Shown here: in pieces, positions 38,901 to 49,613 of the stretch
How the letters are laid out: every line of letters starts with the position of its first letter
Numbering within the stretch: the first letter of the stretch is position 1
NCBI GenBank assembly: GCA_948146395.1
Contig: OX411546.1
Coordinates: 22,484,449 to 22,548,448, forward strand
Length of the DNA stretch: 64,000 nt
Direction: 5' to 3'
From: Fragum whitleyi
Taxonomy: Eukaryota; Mollusca; Bivalvia; Cardiida; Cardiidae
Notes under the pieces: model-generated
Database searches by the model: none
What the model saw: the letters and a program-made list of their open reading frames with translations, nothing else
What the model was told of the DNA's origin: nothing
Made by a program: the position numbers and the translations under genes

Positions 38901-41900
38901 ACTTGTCCGGCCACGGACACGGCCATTAGCCAGCTACAGACCTGAAACATAGACGGAGATTATTTCGTATTTATTCTTCACCTTTCATGTTTAAGGTAGT
39001 GGACCCGTAATGGTTCCGCAACATTTCGGACGCACAATCTTTCATAATGTTAATCGAGGTTTCCTAATGAAATCATTAGGAAACCTCGGTTAATATTGTT
39101 GAAGTTCTTGTTTTCAGAAACGTTGTGGAGCTATTACGGGTCTACTACCTTAAATTGTGCTTAGAAAAATATCAAACGAATTAAGTTTAATCCTAATATT
39201 GCTTAGTCTTAATTTTGTTTCAAACAAGTTGCAAATTTTGGTTCAAAATTTTCCTACAAAACTGAAGTAGCAAAGTAGGTCATGTAGGCTGGGCTAAATC
39301 TGCACGTCTATGCAGGATCACCTTAGTCTATGTTTTTTTTCAAAAGTACTGTGTACAGCATAAGAATATTGTGAACAATAGGAGAAGGCTTTAAAGCCAT
39401 TTTCATGACTGAAAAAATAAAATATATTCTAGTCATGCATTCTTTAATTCTAAAAGATTCGGCAGGGTTCAATAAGATATTTAATAATTTTTCAGCAAAA
39501 AAAAATAATTTCGGACCCTGATGAAGCATTCCATGGGTTTTCAAACTGTTCGGAATTCACATTTACTATGAAGTTGTATAGATCTTTCTTAATTCGAAAT
39601 TACTTTGTCATAAAGTACCATTCGCTAATAGTACAGGGGGGCGGGGGGGGCGGGGTTAAATATCTATCTAATTAAAATGGATGCAAGAATTATCTTCCCT
39701 GAAACGAGATTACGTTCGAATAAATTTTGGTAAGACATCTCGTTTCATTAACTCCTTATTACAATATTTTGCATACGACAAATCAATATCATATAAAGAA
39801 TACCACGAGAAAATGAGAGATTGCTTTTGCAAAAAAAATCTCCTTTTTCCCAACTATGTTTTTCATAAGGTATGCTTTTGTTCTTGTGAAAATTTGAAAA
39901 AATGTAGAATGCGAAAAGAATAAATTAATTCTATCTACACTGTATAATATCTTTATGAGGATGAGTGTTTTCTTTTTTATTGCGTTTATTGAAGTATAAA
40001 CTGCGATTAGCTTAGTTTAAATAATAAAGGTTGAAGTCTACTTTCTGTGCGTAAATATATACTTAGCAAAAAAAAAAACTTTACATACTTGTTGGTCTGT
40101 TTTGAATAACTTACAGTGACTATAGGCCAACTTTATTTATATGTGTTAAATTGACTAGCTACAGAGACTACACAGACGCAGGAATGTGCGCGATTGAAGC
40201 TAGTCCGAGCTAATGCGTCTGTAACTTCCGGTTTTGGTCACGTGGGTTCGACCTTTGGCTCGGCCGTCTTTCATCCCATATTTGACAAAAAACATTGTGA
40301 TAAGTGTCATTTGTCTCCCACACAATTGGCAAGTGATACGCATACGAGAGAATGGCGACTGGTGCCAAAGATGAAAGTTCTAGCTGTACTGTGAGAAACG
40401 ACAAGAAACTATGGATAGGTGCACCAGCAGTCGAAATTTAAATGTAAACTATCGAAAGTGACCTTTTAACCCATATTAATTAACAAAAAAATCAGTAACA
40501 ACCACACGAAGTGTCAACCGAGATGAGATAGGCCACTTTTGACGTCATGTAGAGGCCCTTTTACCATTGCATATTTTTTCAATTCATTTCATCAAAGGAA
40601 GGATAACTGCAAGACAAGTATGCGTATTTAGCTCAGACGTTGGTCTATCGTGATATTGGAACGACTCTAATCACGAAAACGTCAAGGACCTATTCTCAAA
40701 ACATCACCGACAATCTTGATTTCATTTCTGTAATTTTTGAAATCGACCCTTTGTCCTTTGACCACCAATAAAAAACCAATTTTACAAACAGCCGGTACTG
40801 ACCCTTCCATAAACCGGCGGATGTTGCCTTCAAGTTTCGTGTAACAGTAACATCTGCATTCTTTATGGTTTCATAGCGATACTACAGCGCTCAGTAAGTC
40901 ATGTAAAGTTTCTTTTTTTTTGCTAAGTATATATCAATGCACAATCTACTTTTAGATCGCCATATTTGTGTATTGTAATAAATCGCTATCAAGGGTTATT
41001 GAGTTCTCACAACACTGGACTTGCAGATCGAAAGTCAGGGGGGGGGGGGGAGGAGCGGGGGTCTCGAAAGACATATTGCATCTCATACAGCAGTAGACGG
41101 TGCGCAATGGATTCCCTCACGAGGTGCATTTTAATCCAATCAAACCCTTCATTTGATTGGATTGCAGTTATATTTTGTTTATGAAGTCTTAGATTTATGC
41201 GGATTATAAACTTACGTTTGATGTTACGAGGAAGGAATAGTACAGGTAATGCTGCTTCTTTTGGTATATGCTCCATATAAATTGTTCTGTTTCTGCACAA
41301 TTTTTACTGCAAACAGATTCAAAGTTGATATTACATTTATATCAGTCCTCTCGAACGATTGAAAATGATACCCCGTTAAACCTTTTCACATGACTCAATT
41401 GCAGAGTTCTCAAACGATTCGATAACAGTGGCGATAACGCCTGTTCAAAGGAGAGAAAATAAAAATGAATAAAAAATATGAACGTATAAAATGAAACCTT
41501 TTAAAGCTACACTTTAATGAATTGTGATTTGTAATATTGACTGATCCCTTAATCTAATTTCCAAAGTGATCCTTTATCAATTTACCGAAATATTGTGTTG
41601 GTTGTTTGAAATAGTTTATTTAGTTTGTGGACTAAAAATACAAGTGAGATACTATATCCTGAATGACCAAATATTTCTATAAAGTTATTTCTCTTGTTCG
41701 AGTAACATTCACTCCCATCTTCGTCATTTCTTTTTTTTCTGTGGAAAATATCATTTTTAAATTCATTAATTTTAGGACATGTAAGTGCATCTGAAATTTA
41801 AAATCGTTATCCATAAAGGGATTAAATTTGTGTCGGTTGCCCATTTATCGTACTCAATATCCAATTATTTGTATACGTGTGTTGTATCATTATTGCTCAC

Positions 41901-44900
41901 CAGGAGGAGACCGGGGCAAAGTGTTACACACGGGACACGTTTGAAATAATTTCTTTTTGAATTGATTTAAGACCCAGGTGTTTTTTCTTAGAAAGGGGCT
42001 TTTGATTATGCATGTTTTGCTGTATGTTAGAGACATCAGATAGAAATGTCCAGAAAATGATTTTTGTGACACAAAAGTAAATTCTTACCATCTTCGTAAA
42101 TATCCGCCTCGTATGATATAAAAGTACAATAAATAGAAAAGATATGTGGTTTTGAGATCCTCTGATCCAGAAGCTGACTTTTGTGTACAAATTATTGTAT
42201 CATTAACCTTTCTTTTCTTTGCACGAGTGTATTTTCCGAAAAGCTGCGATTGGGGCAAAGTGTTAGACAGACCATGGGGCAAAGTGATACAGTGTAACAT
42301 TTTGCCCACATTATGCTGAACACCATTATTCAATTTCCAGATAACAAGATTTAGACTGAAACAAATTACAATGAAGATTCAGACGAAGTTTTAACGCTTC
42401 TGTAACAAATTTAGCATGTAATTATATGCAATAGAAACCGGTGTACGAAAAAGATAAATTTCCTGTTGCTAGATTAACCACCTTTTTCTCAAAATGCTTT
42501 GTGCGCTATATATTTGGGCATGTTGAAATGAGGATTTGGTCCAATGGGCTTATTACTAAATGTTTGAGGTAAATTACAGATTTTTTTTTATAAAATTTCA
42601 TAAATGTAGAAGTAAAGAGACCTAATAGGAGTAATTAATGCAATTTAGCCATTATCATGTTCTGTCGTGGTAAACTTGTTCGAAGCTACAGTAGGTCCCA
42701 GTAGTCACAAGTGCCTTTAGATTTTATTCAAATGGCCATACAATACGAGCTAAATGTTTTTTGTTCTTGATAAGAAAAGAAAAAAAAGATATATTTTAGG
42801 ATATGGTCTGAGTATCTTATCATCAAGGAAACATTTTGAAACATGTGGTAAGACGCAAGAACGGCACTTTTTTGTCATGGGTGACTAAATCACTGTGTGC
42901 GAAACTTGCAGTCTGATTTGGAATAATAGTTGGCTAAAAAGCATTTAATGTTTATCCCGGCATTGAAAAAGCAAAAAGAAGTCCTTTTCGTGACGAATGT
43001 ATGCCATGTAACACTTTGACCCGCTGGGCATTTACCGATGTTTTTGTCGGCGTATAAATTCTATATAGTATAATGAAATTGTTTAATAAAAGTATTTTAG
43101 ATCGAAATTCGTTAAATTTTCGATACAAATATTTAAAAAAATCAAAATAGCTATGGTGTCGGAAAATGTGTAAATTGTTTGAAAAATGTAACACTATGCC
43201 CCGGTCTCCCCTAGAGCGTGACCTAGCCGTGACGTAATTCGGTGGGTTTACCTCTCAATGGGCCAACTTATTTCTGACCCTGGGCGGGTACTGTTGCCTG
43301 CAATATCAGAGTCTCTCTCAAAAAGTGGACTACCAGCTCTAGACTGGTCCACATATCGGCTATCAGAATAGCGGCCTAAAATAGGCTATTCTGATATTCG
43401 ACAGTGACCCAGTCTAGACCCGACCCGAAAGCGGGCCAGAAATAAGTTGGCCCAATATTTTGGGTTCTGTAATGTCCTTGAAGAAAAGGTTGATTACTCA
43501 CATGTTTGGCATAATTTCCCGTAGTTTAAGCTCTTTCTCTAAGTTTGAACAGAAATGTCTGGTTCCCAACGAAATCCGTCTGCTGGTCACCAGTAGGAAT
43601 ATAAACGTAATAAAGTTGCCCAAAACGGATAGATCTAACATAAAGATTTCATGACTGAAAAAAAAATAATTCAAGAAATTTAATTCTAGGCCTACAATAC
43701 AGAGGATATTGAATGAGTGGTCATGAAATACCGATTTTATTAAACGAGTCATCTATTAACAGATAAAAACGAGGCTGCGCCGAGTTTTATCTGTATTAGA
43801 TGACGGGTTTGATAAAATCTGTTTTTTAGCATCCAATTTTATTTTCTTTTTTTTGTAAAAAATCGTCAAAATTCGTGAAATTCAACATTTCAGTTTTTCG
43901 AGTAACTTATTACGCCGTTTAAAACTGGCGTCACAATATATCCTTTAACGTCATTTTCGCGGTTACAAAATATCGTTGCTTTTCGCTCTGAGCTCATTTG
44001 CATAGTTATTCCACTTGTGTAATAACACCCGTGTAATATAAAAAATATTCAACGGGGTTATTTCACTCCCGCGACGTAGGTCATTTTATAAATACAGTTG
44101 TGATATGAGATGTGTGAAACCCCTTAACAACCTCAGAAGAACGCAAAGTTAAGAGTAGGATCAGCCAGTGCATCTATACAGTCTGATCAAAGTCTTCACA
44201 ACCCGCTTGATACATAGCTACTAGCCGGTAGATTCTGGTTAATGTACACCCTTTCTAAAATGATTTAGTTTGTTTTAAGAATATGAAAAAAAAAAAACCG
44301 TAATGATTACACATAAGTGATTTTTTTATTGACACATAGAGCTTGTTCTGGTAATGCTGTGCTATCATATTTACATAATGTTCATCATATTTTCTAACCA
44401 AAAGGATCAGGATTGGAAACCAGCCTTGGGTAAAAAGTGACAAAACGGTGCAAACTACTCGCAAATAATACTCAACTTTGCACGCAATCGCACGACAAAG
44501 CGGTGGTTAATGTTCAAATAATTATGTTAACTGTTTGCACAGTTTTGTCGTCCTGAGCTTAAGGCTGTTGTTGATAATCTTTTGGAACTTAGTTACATTC
44601 AGCTATAGGAGAGGGAAGTCTGAATTCCTATTATTACTTCTTGTCTTCGAAAGTCAAGAGATACTGAGGCCAAAATTTAACAGAGGGGGGCCAAACACAA
44701 TATTTACCGGTAGTTGAGGGTACCAAACGCTTCGAACAAAATATACATATATGATTAAAGTATCGTAAAAAGTAGATAGGTTGATTGCCCTTAATCTTGA
44801 AAGACATTTACTTAAGAGTTCAATTGATTTGAGGGGTAGCCCAAGTGGGGTTACGCTGTGTAAGTGCCCCCTACATCTTTCTGATCGGTTATCTATTTAG

Positions 44901-47900
44901 ATATATGTAGAGGATAATCGTTGGTTCCAGAGTATGATCTTTTTATATTTAATTGAGTAAACAACCAAAGCTATATTTTGATGAGTGGCTCAAAATTCTG
45001 GGACAAATTTTCTGATAGCGCGTCATTTAGCACGTGATTGCTATGCAACGTTCAAGATGACGTACGCCACTTATTTGGCTCTGCTTTGATAACGACAGAT
45101 AGGTGAATTTATCTCAATAATCCATCGAAAATTAGTTTCTTTAATGCTTTTTAGTAGATTATAGACAAATATCGCTTATCACTTGAAATATAATATAAAT
45201 AATTTATAATTTTTTTTATTGATCTTGCACTGAAACAAACAACTATCATCTACCTAATGTAATAGAGAAAAAAAATTTCATCCATGGACGATGATTACAG
45301 TTAGCGATCTCTCTTAGACAGCCCTTGATTTGCAAAATAAAAAAAAAAAAACATATTTACCAACAATGTCACTCTGGATCAATTAATTAATAAAATATTT
45401 GATTATCTTACCTTTCGGGGAAGGCATGCAATCTGAACATAAGAAAGAACCAGGACCATATAAAGGCTTGTATCGTGGCAACTACAGTAAAATAGATTGT
45501 AACATCACACTCTGAAGGATCGCCCCAACTCGTCTGGCCCGAATCGATGTTTATTAACGAGTTCATGTCCGAGGCCGTTAAACGAATGTCCGCATACAAA
45601 ACACATTGGTCACGGAAGTAACTTCTCACGTGACTTAATGACAGGAAGCTGCTAAATCCCAGAATAATTGTTAAGACGCTGACAGGAATATGAAGCCACT
45701 GGCCATATTTAAAAAGAAGATTTCCGAAGTTTATTTTTCTACAAATATAAGTATAAAACATTTTAATTATAAAAACTTAATCTGATTCATATATAAACCA
45801 CGGTTAAAATACAAACTGTTCTCCATAAAAGTTCGGTTTTCTAAAAATGCATACACAATTTCACAGAGAATCCGATAAAAACAAGTGTTTATTAATTGGT
45901 GTAATTTTGGAAATTTTTAAGCCCATAATATAATTCCAATTATTTTGTGTATTGTCTAAGTTCCTGATGTTTCTAGTTTGGTGGATTTTGACTCGTGTAA
46001 ATGTGTGAGATTGCTATTAAAAGATGGAAGTATACTTAGAGAATCTCTGAGTACCATTGAAATGAGAAAGATTAAATACGTCAGGTATGGTCACGTTTTT
46101 TACATGTTGGAATGAAAGATGTAATTCATTATTAATGCAGTTAGAGCTAGTGTACGTTTTAAAAGAGAGAGTAGGGGACAAACAGAGACGATATAATGAG
46201 AATAAGAAGAGTACTGCGTGTGGGTGTACCTCCATCTTTGCTAGCCGAGGTTGATGCCCACTACGTGTTCCATTAACATCCTCGCTAGCTAAGGGTAATG
46301 CCCACTGCGTGTTCTATTCCCACCTACTCTAGCCAAGGTGATGGCCACTACATGAATAGAACACGAAGTAGCCGTCCTCCTTGGCTAGCGAGGATGGTGC
46401 ACCTCAGGCAAAACTGGATGTTTACAAATATATTTTAAATGACGAAAATGTTGGAAAAAAGCACTTTCCTCATTAACAACGTTTTCCAACCTCTGATGTA
46501 TACATCAACAATTTCACCAGTGACGACAGGGTGACAAATACGCCGACTTTTGTTCCATTACAGCTACGTCGACTTTTGTTCAATTACAAATACGCCGACT
46601 TTTGTTCCATTACAGCTACGTCGACTTTTATTTTCATTGCAGCTTAGTTTAAGAAAATTGAAATACATACTCCTTTTTATCTTCCTGATTCATCATTTTG
46701 TTGACATTTCACTGAATCAAGTCACGTTTTAATCACATTTGTTGTAATACCTTTCATCATATTTAGCTATCACGCTTATCGGAAAGAGTGTGCCCGTGTA
46801 AGCGAGTAAATCCTTAACTATGTATAGGATAGAAAATGAGTGATGTGGTATATGGGAAATAGACACGAGCTTCAGCGAGTGTCTATTCCCCATATACCGC
46901 GGCACGAGCTTTTCTATCTGACTTAGACCACGCTTTTCAAATATTGTCTGTATTTTTTCCCTGAACTTCTTTTTCGTTGAAAAAACGTGCACGACACACT
47001 ACCATCGTATATCTATTAATACAACGTTCGGAGTTGTATCTTTGATATTTACTTTTGAAATACTGTTCTCTGATTGGCCATATTGCTTCAAGCGTGGTCT
47101 AGCAATTTTTTTAATCGAGAATAATTCAATTTTAGTTGTGCTAATCAAAATTCTAGCATTCTTATTTGCCGAAATTTTTATTTTTTATTACCAAATGAAA
47201 ACAATTTTTATTACTCAGCTTTTTTGTAAGCTTCCGCACAAAGTACTCCCTAGTGAATTCTGTTTAACTTTTGATTTTTTCTTACTTCGTGGTGTCAAAT
47301 AAGAAGATATGAAAAGAACATTTGTTGATTTCATGCAGGTATAAAACTAAACGCCAAATCACACTTATGTATTCGCGTTTTCATACTGTTATATTTGCTT
47401 TTAGATTTAGTAAAATCAACAAATATTCTCTTCATTTCTTAAGTACAAATGTATATCATCGTAGCAAGACCCTCCACAATCTGCAGTGTATTGCATATAT
47501 AGAGGATATTGAATGAGTGGTCATTGAATAGGAATAAACGAGTCATCTAAAAACAGATAAAAACTAGGCTGCGCCGAGTTTTTATCTGTTTTAGATGACG
47601 AGTTTAATAAATTCGGTATTTTATGAGCACAAATTTTATATTCTATTTATAATATGACCTGAATTTTTGCGAAAATATCGTCAAAATTCTTGAAATTCAA
47701 CATTTCAATTTTCCGCCAAACTTATAACGCTGTTTAAAACTGACGTCACAATATGTACATTATGACGTAATTTTCGTAGTTACAATATAGCGTTGCTATT
47801 CGCTATGAGCTCATTTGCATAGTTATTCCACTAGTGTAATAACACCCGTGTAATATAAAAAATATCCAACGGGTTTATTTCACTCCCCGTCGGTCATATT

Positions 47901-49551
47901 ATAATGTTTTATATCCGAAAGAGTATTTCATATTTCAAAACTACTTAATGAGGATGAAACGTTGATCTTTCTCTGAAATATGGAAAAAATTGTATTTACG
48001 AAGATTTGTGGTTATGTAATTAAAAGTAAAAGAAAAACGTGTTCTCTTCAAATTCTTTAAAATTTGGACCAGTCTAAAAATCTTGTCGTCGGGTAACCGA
48101 TACTTTCATTTCTATTAACTGTAATTTTTATATACATGTATGTTCTGTTCTATTCTGTTAAAAGTTCAATTCCAATGATGGCATAGAAAAGAGATAACAT
48201 GGTAAAAGATAACCAGAATTTAAAATTTAAGTAAAAACACGAATAATAAACATTTTTCTCCTGTTATCCGGACATGAAAATAAAAAAAAAAATCAATTAA
48301 TAGACAAGATAGACATTTAAGTGCGATCCGAAACAAAAAAAAACCTGGGAAATGCGAAAAGTGTCGACCCTGGTCAGACTGTGCAATCTGTGCAGTCTGA
48401 CCAGGATCGCAACTTTCGCAAAATACGAATTTTCTGAATCTAAAATGACTTTTCTATCTTCCTTTCTAATTCTGTATTTTTTCTCCAAAATACGCCTTCC
48501 CATATGCTGGATCCAATCTGTTTACCAAATATTTATCTTACGGAGTTCCCAGATGGCCCCTTTTCGCTTGACGGATCACAAATGTAAAAGATATATAAAT
48601 AAAAGCATTTTATACATGTATAATCAGTCGGAAGGTGACAAAACAGAAGACACAATTGCTTGTTATTGAAAAACTTGGGTGGTTATTTTAAGCGGTTGCC
48701 AGGGGCCCGTTTTACTAAACATCTTACGATAATATTTTGCGTAAGTCAAAAAGTAAAGTTGCTGCTTGTAAAGTATAACCAAATATGGAATTATGCCATG
48801 CATTATATCATCGGAATCGTCTTCTTAAGAGGATTCCGATGAGATATCGCAAGGGAGAATCTAAGAATGAATAAAAACAGTTAGTACGATTTGTGATTTT
48901 GACTTACGATTACTTTTTCCGTAATAAGTTTAGTAAAGCGGGCCCCTGGAGAATTAAAGGAGCTCATTTTTAAAAAAAAGAAAACATATGAAAAGACGTA
49001 AATTGTTAGACTTGGATCTAAAAACGGATTTGAATGTAAAAGTCGATGGCTATCTCAAAATATAATCATACTTGTATCCAATATATTGCATTTATTCTTT
49101 ACTCGTTTATAAAATAAAATCGATTTTTCTCTGTGATGATTTAGACCTGGCAGGGTATGTCTCCAACCGCGACGAAAAAAATTGCCGCCTTTAAATGTGT
49201 TGTTCTCTTTCAACAGTTTCCATTGTATCATGACTGTATCATACAACCGAAAGGATTAACCTAACCATTTTAGAAAAAAAGGCGCACCTTATTTGCATCG
49301 AGCTTTAATAAAAACAACATATGCAAAGCCCTACCACGTCAATTACTACAGATTATATGTTACATTACATTTTTTCTGTCTTATTTTAGTATTTTAGTGG
49401 TAACACAGATTCGTCTACAGTGGTTTATCACCAGCTCGATCAACCAATCAAAGCACAGTATGTTCGATTTAACATTCTGGACTTTAAACGAGATGGCGTT
49501 TCCAACTACGTCGGTATGAGGGCGGAGCTTTATGGCTGTTCTGCCAATTAA
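29936..49551 (+). CDS. Secreted coiled-coil protein with C-terminal discoidin (F5/8 type C) domain
   Basis: Exons: 29936-30246, 31727-31959, 33539-33657, 34607-34725, 36231-36432, 37303-37401 and 49390-49551; phases 2, 1, 0, 2, 0, 0 agree at every junction, giving 414 residues. The start opens a signal peptide (residues 1-19, ending SSCVAQ). Residues about 20-255 are helical with Leu/Gln heptad-like spacing and N-glycosylation sites, suggesting oligomerisation through a coiled coil. Residues 262-411 are one discoidin domain: opening CDSPLGM, then SSESQSGYEPSNARLDNG, LQIDLG, TQG, YSKDGVTW, YFSGN, and closing ELYGC, with Cys262 and Cys411 placed as the family's terminal disulphide. Three further Cys lie in exon 6. 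Discoidin domains bind carbohydrate, phospholipid or collagen; a secreted lectin-like or adhesion role is inferred. The last intron is 12 kb and holds a gene on the other strand. Confidence 0.88.
30360..31080. repeat. Family L ~700-bp inverted repeat in intron 1 of discoidin gene
   Basis: Arms of about 190 bp at 30365-30560 and 30820-31030 are inverted copies (for example ctggcagggcggggcttagc with gctaggccccgccctgccag), and an outer or inner arm with gggcggagcctaagtaacgg is mirrored at 31045-31078. Confidence 0.8.
32063..32355 (+). repeat. Family H element, copy 1
   Basis: A hairpin around gttatctggttgaagtag / ctcggctgtgag is followed by a tail with cctgatatcatgtcatg. The same element occurs in reverse at 61663-61966. 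Confidence 0.75.
33160..33240. repeat. Family C fragment
   Basis: Right-end fragment only: agcttttgttgttcact to cttacactgaaacaaac. Confidence 0.65.
33857..34220. repeat. Family N element with cgaccac inverted ends
   Basis: Left tacagtaaaacttgtgtc followed by aagcgaccac, and right gtggtcactcgagc followed by atcgactgta, are imperfect inverted ends. Intron 3 of the discoidin gene. Confidence 0.6.
35051..35332. repeat. Family E inverted-repeat element, copy 4
   Basis: Diverged ends aggacccgatattatgaaac and gttttataatttcgtgctc, with the conserved centre aataagttgttat. Confidence 0.75.
35410..35760. repeat. Relative of the 3330-3830 inverted-repeat element
   Basis: Shares caacctcggttgt, acattcgatgtca and ttaaataacgactg with the element in the dismutase gene, in rearranged and inverted order. 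Confidence 0.5.
35976..36221. repeat. Family E inverted-repeat element, copy 5, ending at exon 5 acceptor
   Basis: Ends cagggcccgaggttataaaa and aagttttataaccctgggcc. Only nine bases (to 36230) separate it from the first base of discoidin exon 5, so the element's end supplies much of the acceptor region. Confidence 0.88.
36433..36535 (+). repeat. 100-bp repeat, copy 2, starting at exon 5 donor
   Basis: The repeat's first bases, gtatag, are the splice donor of discoidin exon 5. See copy 1 at 29710. Confidence 0.8.
36538..36925. repeat. Family C fold-back element, copy 3
   Basis: Begins gggatgaccgtttgttttag, with a hairpin at 36590-36665 and a tail with gatgacgtcatcag; diverged. Confidence 0.7.
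37402..38776. other. Intron of discoidin gene, nothing recognised
   Basis: AT-rich. It covers the 3' flank of the nested antisense gene, and no polyadenylation signal could be assigned with confidence. Confidence 0.4.
38777..45761 (-). CDS. TMEM179-like membrane protein, nested in an intron; middle exon not found
   Basis: Two exons are supported. 45412-45761 reads from a possible ATG through a first membrane helix (about IPVSVLTIILGFSSFL), a loop with YFRDQCVLYADIRL and WGDPSECDV, and a second helix (TVVATIQAFIWSWFFLMF), ending at a strong GT donor in phase 2. 38777-38941 begins at an AG acceptor in phase 0 with VCSWLMAVSVAGQVVLCVYRL and ends in a hydrophilic tail SDDEF and TAG. This layout (helix, RxxCLL-like loop, CxFS-like helix, and a terminal WxAWL-type helix) matches TMEM179. 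The phases do not join directly, so an exon of length 3n+1 carrying the third helix must lie between 38941 and 45412; none was recognisable. An AG acceptor at 45739-45740 offers an alternative to the ATG start. The gene may be broken. Identification is tentative. Confidence 0.5.
38994..39157. repeat. Family G MITE with TTAA flanks, copy 1
   Basis: Perfect-looking ends ggtagtggacccgtaat and attacgggtctactacc, flanked on both sides by TTAA, with a central hairpin around tttcctaatgaaatcattag. The TTAA flanks fit a piggyBac-type target site. Confidence 0.75.
39158..40051. other. Intron, nothing recognised
   Basis: Contains a G-rich stretch at 39637-39656 and an 80-codon plus-strand frame at 39681 with no recognisable features. 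The missing TMEM179-like exon was sought here without success. Confidence 0.35.
40052..40934. repeat. Family F DNA element, complete copy
   Basis: Inverted ends of about 30 bp: tatacttagcaaaaaaaa followed by ctttacat, mirrored by atgtaaagtttc and tttttgctaagtatat. It includes part of a tRNA-like head (gtgggttcgacctttggc at 40243) with the front deleted. No transposase frame: non-autonomous. Confidence 0.82.
40935..41902. other. Intron of both nested genes, nothing recognised
   Basis: Holds a G run at 41039-41052 and a short direct-mirror around atccaatcaaacccttcatt. A candidate exon at 41216-41292 has good splice sites, but its phase does not fit the TMEM179-like gene. Confidence 0.35.
41903..43212. 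repeat. Family M ~1.3-kb element with inverted ends
   Basis: Left ggagaccggggcaaagtgtt and right aacactatgccccggtctcc are inverted. Related motifs (ggggcaaagtgatac at 42282, gtaacactttgacccgc at 43008) recur inside. Short minus-strand frames inside show no recognised transposase. Confidence 0.65.
43215..43450. repeat. Fold-back element next to family M
   Basis: Arms caatgggccaacttatttct and agaaataagttggcccaat are inverted, with an inner hairpin gctattctgata / tatcagaatagc. Confidence 0.8.
43698..44095. repeat. Family I element, copy 1
   Basis: Starts agaggatattgaatgagtgg and has a hairpin around cagataaaaacgaggctgcg. The tail has ttccacttgtgtaataacac. A second copy lies at 47499. Confidence 0.8.
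44428..44571. repeat. Family A palindrome, copy 7
   Basis: gtgacaaaacggtgcaaac to gttttgtcgtcctgagc, centred on gcacgcaatcgcacgac. Confidence 0.8.
44905..45255. repeat. Family C element, copy 4, with clear inverted ends
   Basis: Left gtagaggataatcgttgg and right actgaaacaaacaactatca with tctacct show the family's terminal inverted repeats. Internal part shortened. Confidence 0.75.
46228..46400. repeat. ~55-bp direct and inverted repeats
   Basis: The motif gccgaggttgatgcccac recurs as gctaagggtaatgcccac and ccaaggtgatggccac, followed by an inverted arm with cgtcctccttggctagcg. Confidence 0.7.
46539..46645. repeat. 26-bp minisatellite, four units
   Basis: Units of acgccgacttttgttccatt followed by acagct alternate with an acgtcgac variant. 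Confidence 0.88.
46790..47110. repeat. Fold-back element around a 46830-46920 hairpin
   Basis: atagaaaatgagtgatgtgg / tatatgggaaatagacac pairs with gtgtctattccccatata, and tagaccacgcttt (46925) is mirrored by aagcgtggtcta (47089). Confidence 0.65.
47499..47900. repeat. Family I element, copy 2
   Basis: Same orientation and layout as 43698-44095, about 85-90% alike by eye. Confidence 0.8.
48330..48590. repeat. Family B MITE, partial copy
   Basis: Hairpin tcagactgtgcaatctgtgc and right end ccttttcgcttgacggatca; the left end is lost. Confidence 0.7.
48700..48949. repeat. Family P element with ggggcccgttttacta ends
   Basis: Left aggggcccgttttactaaac and right tttagtaaagcgggcccct are inverted, with an inner hairpin catcggaatc / gattccgatg at 48809-48841. 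Confidence 0.85.
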
Positions 49552-49607
49552 GGAAAAGATAGTGCAAAAGTTCATCTGTTAATTTGTCTGTAATAGTTTG
49601 ATGTCAA

Positions 49608-49613
49608 AATAAA
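49608..49613 (+). promoter_or_regulatory. Polyadenylation signal of the discoidin gene
   Basis: AATAAA 57 bp after the stop codon of the discoidin gene, a normal distance for a short 3' UTR. Confidence 0.6.

Noticed and set aside
39681..39923. 80-codon plus-strand frame with six Cys
   Set aside because: No similarity recognised, no supporting splice sites, and located in an intron; AT-rich codon use typical of non-coding DNA here.
41216..41292. Candidate exon on the minus strand with good AG and GT sites for the TMEM179-like gene
   Set aside because: Its length leaves phase 1, while the last exon needs phase 0, and its translation has no membrane helix.
42085..42333. 82-codon minus-strand frame followed by a donor-like gtaagaat
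   Set aside because: Lies inside the family M element and does not resemble TMEM179 or any transposase I recognise.
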